Source: Nocardioides ganghwensis (GTDB lineage Bacteria > Actinomycetota > Actinomycetes > Propionibacteriales > Nocardioidaceae). From it: a DNA stretch of 64,000 nucleotides. This document shows, piece by piece, positions 16,342-24,702 of the stretch (the stretch's first letter is position 1; each line of letters opens with the position of its first letter). The notes beneath the pieces are model-generated. The model had not been told where the DNA came from and searched no databases. It saw only the letters and a program-made list of their open reading frames with translations. A program made the position numbers and the translations under genes. The DNA lies in assembly GCF_014779655.1 (NCBI RefSeq), contig NZ_JACXYX010000003.1:62001-126000 (forward strand), written 5' to 3'.

Positions 16342-17178
16342 TCAGCTGACGGTGGGCTCCTCGGCCAGGGCCAGACGTTGCGCGACCAGGCCGCGGGTCG
16401 CCCCGAGCGCCTCGGAGACCTCCCACGCCACCTCGGCCGCCCGCGCGCCCAGCTCCTCGGCCCGTGCGTCGTCCATCCGCACGGTGGGGACGGAGAGTCC
16501 GAGCGCCCCGACCACGGTGCCGGTGTGGTCGAAGACGGGAGCGGCCACGGCGCGGATCCCCGGCGTGCGCTCGGCATCGGATCCTGCCCATCCGCGCGTC
16601 CGGGCGGCCGCGAGCTCGGCGGCGAGGGTGGCCGGGTCGGTGACGGTCCGCTCGGTCACCGGCTCGATCCCGCGGGCGAGGGCGGCCTGCTGGCGCGCCC
16701 AGGGCAGGCTGGACAGGATCGCCTTGCCCGGCGCGCCGTGCGTGAGGGCGATGGGGACCCCGATGTCGGTGTAGTGCCGGCGCAGCTCCTGGCGTGACTC
16801 GACCTGGTCGACGACGGCACGTTCGTACGTCGCGAGCAGCTCGTGCAGGCCGACGGTCTCGTCGACCTCGTCGCGCAGCGCCACCATGTAGGGGCGCGCG
16901 GCCTCGCGCAGGCTGGACGGCACGGCTCCGGAGCGACCCAGCTGGACCAGCAGCGGACCGGGCCGGTAGCGCTTGTCGGGGCCCTGGCTGAGCAGCCGGT
17001 TGGCCGTCATCGACCCCAGCAACCGGTGGGCCGTGCTGGTCGACAGCCCCGTCGCGCGGGCGATGTCGCTGATCCCCAGCGCGGCGTGGTGCGCGTCGAA
17101 GCACCGAAGGATCGCGACGGCCCGGTCGATCGACTGCACTGAGCTGCGTCCGTTCACGGTCCCGTTGCCCTCTTCCAC
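16342..17178 (-). CDS. IclR family transcriptional regulator
   Basis: A 278-residue regulator. The winged helix (SSVQSIDRAVAILRCFDAHHAALGISDIARATGLSTSTAHRLLGSM) is followed by the IclR effector domain (HGAPGKAILSSLPW, GWAGSDAERTPGIRAVAAPVFDHTGTVVGALGLSVP). IclR proteins bind small organic acids and usually control the adjacent catabolic genes; here a 12-gene operon runs divergently from position 17246. The GTG at 17178 was chosen because longer ATG starts (17247, 17265) would overlap the divergent gene and its promoter. A 16-bp palindrome at 17222-17237 is its likely operator. Confidence 0.92.
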   Translation of the reverse strand: MEEGNGTVNGRSSVQSIDRAVAILRCFDAHHAALGISDIARATGLSTSTAHRLLGSMTANRLLSQGPDKRYRPGPLLVQLGRSGAVPSSLREAARPYMVALRDEVDETVGLHELLATYERAVVDQVESRQELRRHYTDIGVPIALTHGAPGKAILSSLPWARQQAALARGIEPVTERTVTDPATLAAELAAARTRGWAGSDAERTPGIRAVAAPVFDHTGTVVGALGLSVPTVRMDDARAEELGARAAEVAWEVSEALGATRGLVAQRLALAEEPTVS

Positions 17179-17210
17179 GTAGGTCAGTGTGCCCGACGTC
17201 GACGAGACCC

Positions 17211-17239
17211 TTGACGGCCCGTGTGGCGTGTGCCACAGT
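17211..17239 (+). promoter_or_regulatory. Promoter and IclR operator of the catabolic operon
   Basis: A -35 TTGACG (17211-17216) is followed after 17 bp by CACAGT (17234-17239). A perfect inverted repeat TGTGGC-GTGT-GCCACA (17222-17237) covers the spacer and part of the -10. Transcription would start near 17246, the A of the CoA-transferase ATG, so the mRNA would be leaderless. The palindrome location suits repression by the divergent IclR protein. Confidence 0.6.
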
Positions 17240-17245
17240 TCCCAC

Positions 17246-18511
17246 ATGACGGCAAGCAATCCCACGATACGGGAAACCTCTCCCCGACGTCCACTCGACG
17301 GCTTCCGTGTCCTCGACCTGACCCGCTTCCTGTCCGGCCCCTACTGCACGATGGTGCTGGCCGAGCTGGGGGCCGACGTGATCAAGGTCGAGCAGCCGCA
17401 CACCGGAGACGACTCGCGTCGCATGGCGCCGAAGGTGGACGGCGAGAGCTATCCCTTCGCCATGCCCAACCGCAGCAAGCGCTCGGTCTCCCTCGACCTC
17501 AAGACCGACCGCGGCCGGGAGCTGTTCCTCGCGATGGCCGAGCAGGCCGACCTGGTGATCGAGAACTTCCGGCCCGGCGTCGCCGACCGGCTCGGCATCG
17601 GGTACGAAGGCGTCAAGGCCGTGCGCGAGGACATCCTCTACTGCTCGATCAGCGGCTTCGGCCAGACCGGGCCCTACCGCGAGCGTCCGGGCTTCGACAT
17701 CATGGCGCAGGGCATGGTCGGGTTCCTCCGGATGACCGGCGAACCCGGCGGACGTCCCGCCAAGGTCGGCATCGCCGTCAACGACATCGCCGCCGGCGCC
17801 ACCGCGATCTACTCGATCATGGCGGCCCAGATGCACCGGATGGCCACCGGCGAGGGTCAGTACATGGACATCTCGCTCGTCGACGCCGGCCTCGCCTGGG
17901 CGGTCTGGGAGTCCGGCGCCTACTTCGGTGCCGGCGAGGTGCCCCAGCCCACGGGCACGCGGCACCGTCGCTCCACCCCCTACCAGGCCTACCGGACCAG
18001 CGACGGCTACGTGACGATCGGCGCAGCCAACGACCGGTTGTGGCTGCGACTGCTCAGCGCGCTCGACCGCCCGGAGTGGGAGCACGACCCGCGCTTCCTC
18101 ACGCTCCCCGACCGGATGGCCCACATCGAGGAGCTCGAGCGCGAGATCGAGGCGATCACGTCCACGCGCACCACGGAGGAGTGGATCAAGACGATCGACC
18201 AGGTCGGCGTGCCGTGCGGCCCCGTGCTGACCTTCGACGAGACCCTGGACGACCCGCACGTGGTCGCCCGGGGCATGGTCACCGAGCTGCACCACCCGGT
18301 CATCGGCGACATGAAGACGATCGGTCCGCCGACGAAGTTCTCCGCCATGGACTACTCCGTGCGCGGCCCGGCCCCCTGGCTCGGCCAGCACACCGCCGAG
18401 GTCCTCCGGGAGATCGGCACGAGCGAGGAGGACATCGCCGCCCTCTTCGCCGACGAGGTCGTCTTCGACGCCCGCCCCCACCTCCACGACCGAACGAATG
18501 ACGAGGCCTGA
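17246..18511 (+). CDS. CaiB/BaiF family (class III) CoA-transferase, first gene of operon
   Basis: A 421-residue class III CoA-transferase. DGFRVLDLTRFLSGPYCTMVLAELGADVIKVE is the standard opening, and the catalytic aspartate is Asp151 in RPGFDIMAQ. The enzyme moves CoA between carboxylic acids, here presumably activating the imported substrate at the expense of succinyl-CoA or another thioester. It is followed by an enoyl-CoA hydratase one base later. A second, only distantly similar CoA-transferase lies in the same operon (23494), so two activation steps or two substrates are implied. Confidence 0.92.
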   Translation: MTASNPTIRETSPRRPLDGFRVLDLTRFLSGPYCTMVLAELGADVIKVEQPHTGDDSRRMAPKVDGESYPFAMPNRSKRSVSLDLKTDRGRELFLAMAEQADLVIENFRPGVADRLGIGYEGVKAVREDILYCSISGFGQTGPYRERPGFDIMAQGMVGFLRMTGEPGGRPAKVGIAVNDIAAGATAIYSIMAAQMHRMATGEGQYMDISLVDAGLAWAVWESGAYFGAGEVPQPTGTRHRRSTPYQAYRTSDGYVTIGAANDRLWLRLLSALDRPEWEHDPRFLTLPDRMAHIEELEREIEAITSTRTTEEWIKTIDQVGVPCGPVLTFDETLDDPHVVARGMVTELHHPVIGDMKTIGPPTKFSAMDYSVRGPAPWLGQHTAEVLREIGTSEEDIAALFADEVVFDARPHLHDRTNDEA

Positions 18512-18512
18512 C

Positions 18513-19295
18513 ATGTCCGACCACATCGTGGTGGAGCGACGCGACGCCGTCGCGACCGTGATCCTCAACCGTCCCGAGAGCCACAACGCGATCAACGTCG
18601 CGATGTACCGCGACCTGCCCGACGTGGTCGGGGACCTCGACAGCGACCCGACGGTCAAGGTCGTCGTCCTGCGGGGTGCCGGCGAGCGGTCGTTCGCCTC
18701 CGGCGCGGACATCAGCGAGTTCGAGGCGGAGCGGAGCGACGCCACCAAGGCGAAGGCCTACAACGAGAAGGTCGCTGCCGCCGAGCACGCGATCGAGGAG
18801 CTCTCCAAGCCGTCGATCGCGATGATCCACGGCTACTGCATCGGAGGTGGCGCGGGGCTGGCCCTCGCCTGCGACATCCGGTTCGCCGACCGGGCCGCCA
18901 AGTTCGCGATCACGCCCGCCAAGCTGGGCCTGGTCTACAGCCTGGAGTCGACCAAGCGGATGGTCGACCTGGTCGGCCCTTCCCGCGCGAAGTGGATCCT
19001 GTTCTCCGGACTCCAGATCCCCGCGGACCGCGCCTACGAGCTGGGCCTGTTCGACGAGGTCGTCGACGCCGACGCGCTCGAGGAGATGACGTACGGCTTC
19101 GCCGAGACGGTGTGCAGCCGAGCGCAGTTCAGCGTGCGTGCCGGCAAGGTCATGGTCGACAAGGTCGTGGCCGGCCAGGTGCGCGACGACGAGGCCACCA
19201 CGGAGCTGCGCAACTCCTCGTTCGACACCGAGGACTTCACCGAGGGCGTCCAGGCGTTCATGTCCAAGCGCTCCCCGAACTTCACCTGGTCCTGA
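18513..19295 (+). CDS. Enoyl-CoA hydratase/isomerase family protein
   Basis: A 260-residue crotonase. It has VILNRPESHNAINVAMYRDL, the oxyanion-hole segment FASGADISEFE, and IHGYCIGGGAGLALACDIRFA. The usual hydratase glutamates are not both obvious: in the second catalytic region LGLVYSLESTKRMVDLVG a Glu is present where many hydratases keep one, so either hydratase or isomerase chemistry is possible. ATG 18513 is preferred to 18498 because it follows the upstream stop with only one base between and has GAGG eight bases upstream. Likely acts on the CoA ester made by the preceding transferase. Confidence 0.88.
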   Translation: MSDHIVVERRDAVATVILNRPESHNAINVAMYRDLPDVVGDLDSDPTVKVVVLRGAGERSFASGADISEFEAERSDATKAKAYNEKVAAAEHAIEELSKPSIAMIHGYCIGGGAGLALACDIRFADRAAKFAITPAKLGLVYSLESTKRMVDLVGPSRAKWILFSGLQIPADRAYELGLFDEVVDADALEEMTYGFAETVCSRAQFSVRAGKVMVDKVVAGQVRDDEATTELRNSSFDTEDFTEGVQAFMSKRSPNFTWS

Positions 19296-19296
19296 C

Positions 19297-19761
19297 ATGA
19301 CCACCACCGAGACCGGGCTCCCGGCCCCCCGGGTCGACGCCGACGCGGTGTCGGCGCTGGCCGGCGCAGCGGCGTCCGACCCCACGTGGGAGTTCGGGTC
19401 GTTCTTCCTCAGCCGGTTCCTGGAGCTCGACATCTCCTACGACGAGTCGGAGCAGACCTGCACCGTCGTCCTGCCCTACGCCCCGCACCTGTGCAACCCA
19501 CAGGGGACGGTGCACGGCGGCGTGATCACCACGGCCCTCGACATCTCGATGGGTCACCTCTGCAAGCGGTTCCTGTCCGCCGCCGTGACGATCGAGATGC
19601 AGATGCGGTTCTTCCGGCCCCTCACGGGCACCGGCACCTGCACCGGGCGCGTCATCCGCGCCGGGCGCCGCATCGTGCACCTCGAGTCGCGCATGGAAGA
19701 CGACCAGGGGCGCCTCACAGCTCTCGGCACCGGCTCGTGGCAACGCCTCGACGCGGTGTGA
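19297..19761 (+). CDS. Hotdog-fold acyl-CoA thioesterase (PaaI-like)
   Basis: A 154-residue hotdog protein. The motif NPQGTVHGGVITTALDISMGH is the PaaI/thioesterase signature, where the HGG loop binds the thioester and the Asp after the helix is catalytic. The C-terminal strand VIRAGRRIVHLESRMEDDQGRLTALGTGS completes the fold. It could release CoA from a pathway intermediate or clear dead-end acyl-CoA. It starts one base after the hydratase stop. Confidence 0.88.
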   Translation: MTTTETGLPAPRVDADAVSALAGAAASDPTWEFGSFFLSRFLELDISYDESEQTCTVVLPYAPHLCNPQGTVHGGVITTALDISMGHLCKRFLSAAVTIEMQMRFFRPLTGTGTCTGRVIRAGRRIVHLESRMEDDQGRLTALGTGSWQRLDAV

Positions 19762-19818
19762 ACCACGACCACTCTCGAACCGGCACGGCGTCGCCGTGCC
19801 TCGCAACCAGGAGGAACC

Positions 19819-20796
19819 ATGAAGCACACGAGGATCGCGCTCGCCTCAGCGGCAGCGCTGATGATGACGCTGAGCGCCTGCGGCGGTGACTCGGGCGGCG
19901 GGTCGGGGGGCGCGTACCCGTCCGAGGACATGGACTGGACGATCGCGTTCGGCCCCGGCGGCGGCAACGACATCATGGCGCGGACGATGGTGGACATCCT
20001 CCAGCGCAACGACCTCTACCCCGAGAACATCCGGGTGGAGAACCGCGACGGCGGCTCCGGCGCCACCGGGTGGGGCTACCTCCTGAACCAGGCCGGCGAG
20101 GGCTACGGCATCTCGACCACGTCCGGGTCCTTCATCACCACGCCGCTCCAGGCCGACACCGGCTGGGAGCCCACCGACTTCACGCCGGTCGGCCTGCTGG
20201 CCGCGGACAACGCCCTGATGATCGCCGCCGGTGACGCCGAGTTCCAGACCTACGATGAGTGGGTGGACTACGCCACGGGCAAGGGCTCCGTCGTCGTGGG
20301 CGGCATCGGGACGGTCAACGTCGACTACATCATCCAGCAGATGGTCGCGGACGCCGAGGGCTACGAGATCGAGTACGTCCCCTACAACGACGAGGGGCAG
20401 ATGCAGACCTCCCTCCTCTCGGGCGCCATCGACACGATGATCTCCAACCCCGGGTCGATCATGGGCCAGATCGAGGCCGGGCAGGTGACCCCGCTCCTGT
20501 TCACCGGTCCCGAGCGCCTGGAGGCCCTCCCGGACGTGCCGACCGGCGAGGAGAACGGCGTCAGTGACCTGCCCTCCATGCCGCGCGGGCTGATCCTGCC
20601 GCCCGACGCTCCGCAGGAGGCCCAGGACTGGTGGGTCGAGACGATGCAGGAGGTCGTCGAGACCGAGGAGTGGCAGGCCTACCTCGACGAGAACTTCCTC
20701 CTCGAGGACGAGCGGTGGGGCGAGGACTTCACCACCTACCTCGACGAGACCCAGACGGCCTTCGAGGAGCAGCTCACCGAGCTGGGTGCACTGTGA
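19819..20796 (+). CDS. tctC: Tripartite tricarboxylate transporter substrate-binding lipoprotein (TctC)
   Basis: A 325-residue extracytoplasmic solute receptor. A signal peptide ends in the lipobox LSAC with Cys21, followed by a Gly/Ser linker; the mature protein begins with a Bug-type receptor opening (MDWTIAFGPGGGNDIMARTMVDIL) and has GYGISTTSGSFITTPL. It should capture a carboxylate outside the membrane and pass it to the TctAB permease encoded immediately downstream. The stop overlaps the tctB start by 4 nt. A conventional ribosome-binding site (AGGAGG) precedes the ATG. Confidence 0.92.
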   Translation: MKHTRIALASAAALMMTLSACGGDSGGGSGGAYPSEDMDWTIAFGPGGGNDIMARTMVDILQRNDLYPENIRVENRDGGSGATGWGYLLNQAGEGYGISTTSGSFITTPLQADTGWEPTDFTPVGLLAADNALMIAAGDAEFQTYDEWVDYATGKGSVVVGGIGTVNVDYIIQQMVADAEGYEIEYVPYNDEGQMQTSLLSGAIDTMISNPGSIMGQIEAGQVTPLLFTGPERLEALPDVPTGEENGVSDLPSMPRGLILPPDAPQEAQDWWVETMQEVVETEEWQAYLDENFLLEDERWGEDFTTYLDETQTAFEEQLTELGAL

Positions 20797-21332
20797 ACCT
20801 GGCTGACACCGCACGCCCTGCGACCCGGCCCTCGGGCCGGGTCGCGGGGTGGGTCCGTCCCAAGACGGTCTTCCTCGCTGCGGTGTTGGTCGTGCTCGCT
20901 GTCTACACCGAGATGGCCTTCGCCCTCGAGTGGCGCACCCAGGCCGGCCGGATCGGGCCGGGGTTCTTCCCCCGGGTCGTCGGGATCGCCGGCGTCGCTC
21001 TCACCCTGTGGGGCCTCGTCGCCGCCATCCGCTCCCCGCGCGACGACGAGGTCGTGGCCCTGGAGGACGAGGTCGGCGAGGCCGACCTGGGCAAGCACCC
21101 GCGACTGCTGGCGATCATGGTCCTGGCGGCCGGAGTCTTCGCCGCCACGCTGATCTCGCTGGGCGCGATCATCTCGTCCGCCCTGTTCCTGATGGTCATG
21201 CTCAGCCTGCTCAACCGCGGGCGCCACGTGGTCAACGCCGTCATCGCGATCGGCATCCCGCTCTCGATGTACCTGCTGCTCCAGACCCTCCTGAACGCCG
21301 GGCTGCCCGAGGGCATCCTGCCGCGCTTCTGA
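20793..21332 (+). CDS. tctB: Tripartite tricarboxylate transporter small membrane subunit (TctB)
   Basis: A 179-residue membrane protein from GTG 20793. Four hydrophobic segments can be seen (KTVFLAAVLVVLAVYTEMAFAL, VVGIAGVALTLWGLVAAI, LLAIMVLAAGVFAATLISLG, and two close ones near the end), as in TctB. RIGPGFFPRVVGIA after the first span is the family signature. It partners TctA and TctC. Confidence 0.9.
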   Translation: MNLADTARPATRPSGRVAGWVRPKTVFLAAVLVVLAVYTEMAFALEWRTQAGRIGPGFFPRVVGIAGVALTLWGLVAAIRSPRDDEVVALEDEVGEADLGKHPRLLAIMVLAAGVFAATLISLGAIISSALFLMVMLSLLNRGRHVVNAVIAIGIPLSMYLLLQTLLNAGLPEGILPRF

Positions 21333-21347
21333 CACCGGAGACCCGAC

Positions 21348-23000
21348 ATGGACACCTTCGACAACCTGGCCAACGGCATCGTCGCCGTCGCCACCCCGAT
21401 GAACCTGCTGCTGCTGCTGGCAGGCGTCATGCTCGGCATGATCGTCGGTGTGATGCCGGGTCTCGGCCCCTCGGCCGGCCTCGCGATCCTGCTCCCGCTG
21501 ACCTTCACCCTGGACCCGACGGGTGCGGTCGTGATGCTGGCGGCGGTCTACTACGGGGCGATGTACGGCGGCACGATCACGTCGGTGCTGATCAACACAC
21601 CCGGCGAGTCGGCCACGGTGGCCAGCACGTTCGACGGCTATCCGCTGGCGAAGCAGGGCCGCGCCGGGCCCGCCCTGGTGATGGCCGCCATCGGCTCCTT
21701 CGTCGCGGGCACGATCGGCGCCGTCCTGATCAGCGTCGCCTCGCCGATGACCGCGTCGCTCGCGGCCACCTTCGGCCCGCCGGAGCTCTTCCTGGTCGTC
21801 ATCCTCGGGCTGCTGACCCTCATCGTCATCATCGGCGGCAACCGGCTCCTCGGCGCCCTGTCGGCACTGATCGGCTTCGCGATCGCCACCGTCGGCATCG
21901 ACATCGGCACCGGCCAGCAGCGCTACACCTTCGGCTCGGTCGAGCTGATCAACGGCATCGACTTCATCCCGGTCGCCATCGGCCTGTTCGGCGTGGGCGA
22001 GATCCTGCACACCCTGTGGCGCGGCGGCCACCTCGAGAAGCTCGCCTACTTCAACGTGTCCGCACGGTCCCGTGACTTCTGGCCCACCGGGCACGACCTG
22101 CGTGAGTCGGCCGGGCCGATCACCCGCGGCTCGTTCCTGGGCTTCTTCGTCGGCGCCACCCCCGGCGCGGGTGCCACCGTCGCGTCGCTGATGTCCTACA
22201 ACCTGGAGCGGTCCGTCTCGAAGACGCCCGAGAAGTTCGGCAAGGGCGCGATGCCCGGCCTCACCGGCCCCGAGGCGGCCAACAACGCCGCGTCCTCGGG
22301 CGCCATGGTCCCGCTCCTCACCCTCGGCATCCCGGGCTCGGCGTCGACCGCCGTGCTCATCGGCGGCTTCATGATGTGGGGGCTCCAGCCGGGCCCGCTC
22401 CTGATGACGCAGAACCCCGAGTTCGCCTGGGGCCTGATCGCCAGCATGTTCCTCGGCAACATCATGCTGCTGCTGGTCAACGTGTTCTGCATCCCGGCCT
22501 TCGCCAGCATCGCCCGCGTCCCGTTCCGCGTGCTGGGCCCGGCCATCATCGTGATCTGCGTCCTCGGGACGTTCACCGTCAACGGCTCGATCGTCGAGGT
22601 CGCGATCATGCTCGGCTGCGGCCTGCTCGGCTTCTTCATGCGTCGCTTCGGGTTCTCGCCCGCGGCACTGGTGATCGCCCTCGTCCTCGGCCCGATGGCG
22701 GAGGAGTCGCTGCGCCAGACCATGATCATCTCCGGCGGCAGCTTCGGCATCTTCCTCGACCGCGGCACCTCGCGGGCCCTGCTCGTCCTCATGGTGCTGC
22801 TGCTGGTGCTCCCCCTGGTCACCGTGCTGATCAAGAGGGCGGCCGCCCGCGGCATCGCGCGCTACGGCGCCATGCGTCGTCGTCGCGCACGCAGGAGCGG
22901 CGGCCTCCCCGGCGGCGAGCACACGCCACCCGCGACCACCGACACCGTCGCGGATTCGACCGACCGTGAGCCGGAGACCGAACGCGTGGACTCCACGTGA
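21348..23000 (+). CDS. tctA: Tripartite tricarboxylate transporter large permease (TctA)
   Basis: A 550-residue polytopic protein of usual TctA length. Signature sequences are GMIVGVMPGLGPSAGLAILLPLTF near the N-terminus, MYGGTITSVLINTPGESATVA, and the second-half counterpart FFVGATPGAGATVASLMSYNLER with TLGIPGSASTAVLIGG. It forms the cation-coupled transport channel with TctB. The hydrophilic C-terminal tail (about 45 residues, Arg-rich then Thr/Glu-rich) is longer than usual. Stop overlaps the next start by 4 nt. Confidence 0.94.
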   Translation: MDTFDNLANGIVAVATPMNLLLLLAGVMLGMIVGVMPGLGPSAGLAILLPLTFTLDPTGAVVMLAAVYYGAMYGGTITSVLINTPGESATVASTFDGYPLAKQGRAGPALVMAAIGSFVAGTIGAVLISVASPMTASLAATFGPPELFLVVILGLLTLIVIIGGNRLLGALSALIGFAIATVGIDIGTGQQRYTFGSVELINGIDFIPVAIGLFGVGEILHTLWRGGHLEKLAYFNVSARSRDFWPTGHDLRESAGPITRGSFLGFFVGATPGAGATVASLMSYNLERSVSKTPEKFGKGAMPGLTGPEAANNAASSGAMVPLLTLGIPGSASTAVLIGGFMMWGLQPGPLLMTQNPEFAWGLIASMFLGNIMLLLVNVFCIPAFASIARVPFRVLGPAIIVICVLGTFTVNGSIVEVAIMLGCGLLGFFMRRFGFSPAALVIALVLGPMAEESLRQTMIISGGSFGIFLDRGTSRALLVLMVLLLVLPLVTVLIKRAAARGIARYGAMRRRRARRSGGLPGGEHTPPATTDTVADSTDREPETERVDST

Positions 23001-23497
23001 TCGCCGGAGTCGCTGCGACCGCGGCAGCCGCGATCGCCGGCGCCGTGGTCGCCAGCCTCCTGCGGCTGCCGGCGGCACCGCTGCTCGGCGCGATGATCGG
23101 CGTGGCCGCCCTGTCGCTGGCCACGGAGCTGAGCTGGCCGGCCCCCGGCAGCGTCAAGTGGGTGGTGTACGTCGCCATCGGCGCGCTGCTCGGGCAGTCG
23201 GTGACCCGGGAGTCGCTGACGGCGCTGCGCTCCGCGGCCGTCCCGATCCTGCTCACGGTCGCGCTGTTCCTCGTCTTCGGGCTGGCGCTCGCCTGGGGGC
23301 TGTGGCGCTTCACCGACTTCGACGCCTACACGGCGCTGCTCGCCACCGCCCCCGGCGGCATCGCCCAGATGGGCGCGCTCTCGGCCGACGTGAGGGCCAA
23401 CGTGCCCGTCGTGCTGTCGATCCACGTCCTGAGGATCACGTCGGTGATCGTGCTGATGAGCGTCGGACTCAAGCTGATGGGAGGAGGACGGTCATGA
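22997..23497 (+). CDS. AbrB-type membrane protein, single-repeat form
   Basis: A 166-residue membrane protein with about five hydrophobic segments. LPAAPLLGAMIGVAAL and LLATAPGGIAQMGALSADV are the two motifs of an AbrB duplication domain (Pfam AbrB, not the DNA-binding AbrB). The usual AbrB/AitB-type proteins contain two such domains in about 350 residues; this one carries a single domain and would need to dimerise. Being locked between tctA and the second CoA-transferase by 4-nt overlaps, it probably takes part in transport by this system, for instance in product export. Confidence 0.78.
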   Translation: MIAGVAATAAAAIAGAVVASLLRLPAAPLLGAMIGVAALSLATELSWPAPGSVKWVVYVAIGALLGQSVTRESLTALRSAAVPILLTVALFLVFGLALAWGLWRFTDFDAYTALLATAPGGIAQMGALSADVRANVPVVLSIHVLRITSVIVLMSVGLKLMGGGRS

Positions 23498-24702
23498 ACG
23501 CGTCCCGAGACCACCGGTCCCTGGCCGGCGTACGCGTCGTCGACCTGAGCCGCGCACTCGCCGGCCCCTACGCCACGATGATGCTCGCCGACGTCGGAGC
23601 CGACGTGCTCAAGGTCGAGCCGCCCGCGGGTGACGACAGCCGCGGTTGGCTGCCGTTCGCAGCCCCCGGCCCCGGCGCCGCCTCCGGTACGGGCGAGGAG
23701 TCGGCGTACTTCCTCTCCGCCAACCGCGGCAAGCGCTCGGTGCGCCTCGACCTCAAGTCCTCCGAGGGTGCCCGGCGGCTCCGCGACCTGTGCGCCGACG
23801 CTGACGTGCTGGTGGAGAACTACCGCCCCGGCCTCCTCGCCCGCCTCGGCCTCGACCCCGCCTCCCTGCGCGCGGCCAACCCCCGACTGGTGACGTTGTC
23901 GATCACCGGCTTCGGCTCGGGAGGACCCGACGGGACGCGCCCGGGGTTCGACCAGATCGTCCAGGCGGAGGCGGGCCTGATGAGCCTCACCGGTGACGCG
24001 GACGGTGACCCGACCCGCGTCGGGCTGCCCATCGCGGACATCCTGGCCGGGATGTTCGGTGCCTTCGGGGTCATGTCCGCCCTCCGCGAGCGCGAGACGA
24101 CTGGTGTCGGTCGGGCCGTCGAGACGAGCCTGCTCGCGGCGGTCACGTCGGTGCACGCCTTCCACGGCGCCGGCTGGCTCGCTGGGGGACAGGTGCCCAC
24201 CCGCACGGGCAACCGGCATCCGTCGATCGCTCCCTACGGCACCTTCCGGTGCTCCGACGCGGCACTGGTCATCGCGGTCGGTTCGGAGTCGCTGTGGCGC
24301 CGCTTCGCCGCGGTCGTCGGCATCGACCCGGCCCGACCGGACGTGGCCACCAACCGGGACCGGGTCGCCCACGTCGACGCACTCCAGGCTGAGATCGACG
24401 GGCTGCTCGCCGAGCGCAAGGCCGAGGACGTGCTCGCCGACCTGCAGCGCGAGGGCGTGCCCGCAGGACGGATCCGCAGCGTGCCCGAGGTCTACGACTG
24501 GGAGCAGGTGCGCCACCTCGGCCTCGTGCACCAGCTGCAGCACTCCACGCTCGGCGAGGTGGCCGTGCCCGGCGGTGCGCTCCGCTACGACGGCGCAGCC
24601 TCGGCGTCGCGAGTCCCGCCGCCGCTCCTCGGCGAGCACGAGGACCTCGCGTGGGACCGCCCCTGGCTCGACCAGCAGGCCTCGACCGGAGGTTCGACAT
24701 GA
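23494..24702 (+). CDS. CaiB/BaiF family (class III) CoA-transferase, second of operon
   Basis: A 402-residue enzyme opening LAGVRVVDLSRALAGPYATMMLADVGADVLKVE, with the probable catalytic Asp in RPGFDQIVQ. The stretch ESAYFLSANRGKRSVRLDLKS and the C-terminal LGEHEDLAWDRP are family-typical. The start has a good Shine-Dalgarno sequence (GGGAGGAGG) inside the previous gene. Its sequence differs enough from the first transferase of the operon to suggest a different acyl donor or acceptor. Confidence 0.92.
   Translation: MNASRDHRSLAGVRVVDLSRALAGPYATMMLADVGADVLKVEPPAGDDSRGWLPFAAPGPGAASGTGEESAYFLSANRGKRSVRLDLKSSEGARRLRDLCADADVLVENYRPGLLARLGLDPASLRAANPRLVTLSITGFGSGGPDGTRPGFDQIVQAEAGLMSLTGDADGDPTRVGLPIADILAGMFGAFGVMSALRERETTGVGRAVETSLLAAVTSVHAFHGAGWLAGGQVPTRTGNRHPSIAPYGTFRCSDAALVIAVGSESLWRRFAAVVGIDPARPDVATNRDRVAHVDALQAEIDGLLAERKAEDVLADLQREGVPAGRIRSVPEVYDWEQVRHLGLVHQLQHSTLGEVAVPGGALRYDGAASASRVPPPLLGEHEDLAWDRPWLDQQASTGGST

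Noticed and set aside
16342..17265. Longer IclR protein from ATG 17265 or 17247
   Set aside because: It would run across the predicted promoter and into the divergent CoA-transferase start; the extra residues are not typical of the family.
15785..18748. Antisense reading frame of 987 codons
   Set aside because: It covers parts of the oxidoreductase, IclR and CoA-transferase genes in a different frame and has no family signature.
20736..23078. Antisense reading frame of 780 codons across tctB and tctA
   Set aside because: The sense genes are textbook family members. The antisense product is a Glu/Asp/Arg/His-rich sequence with no recognisable domain.
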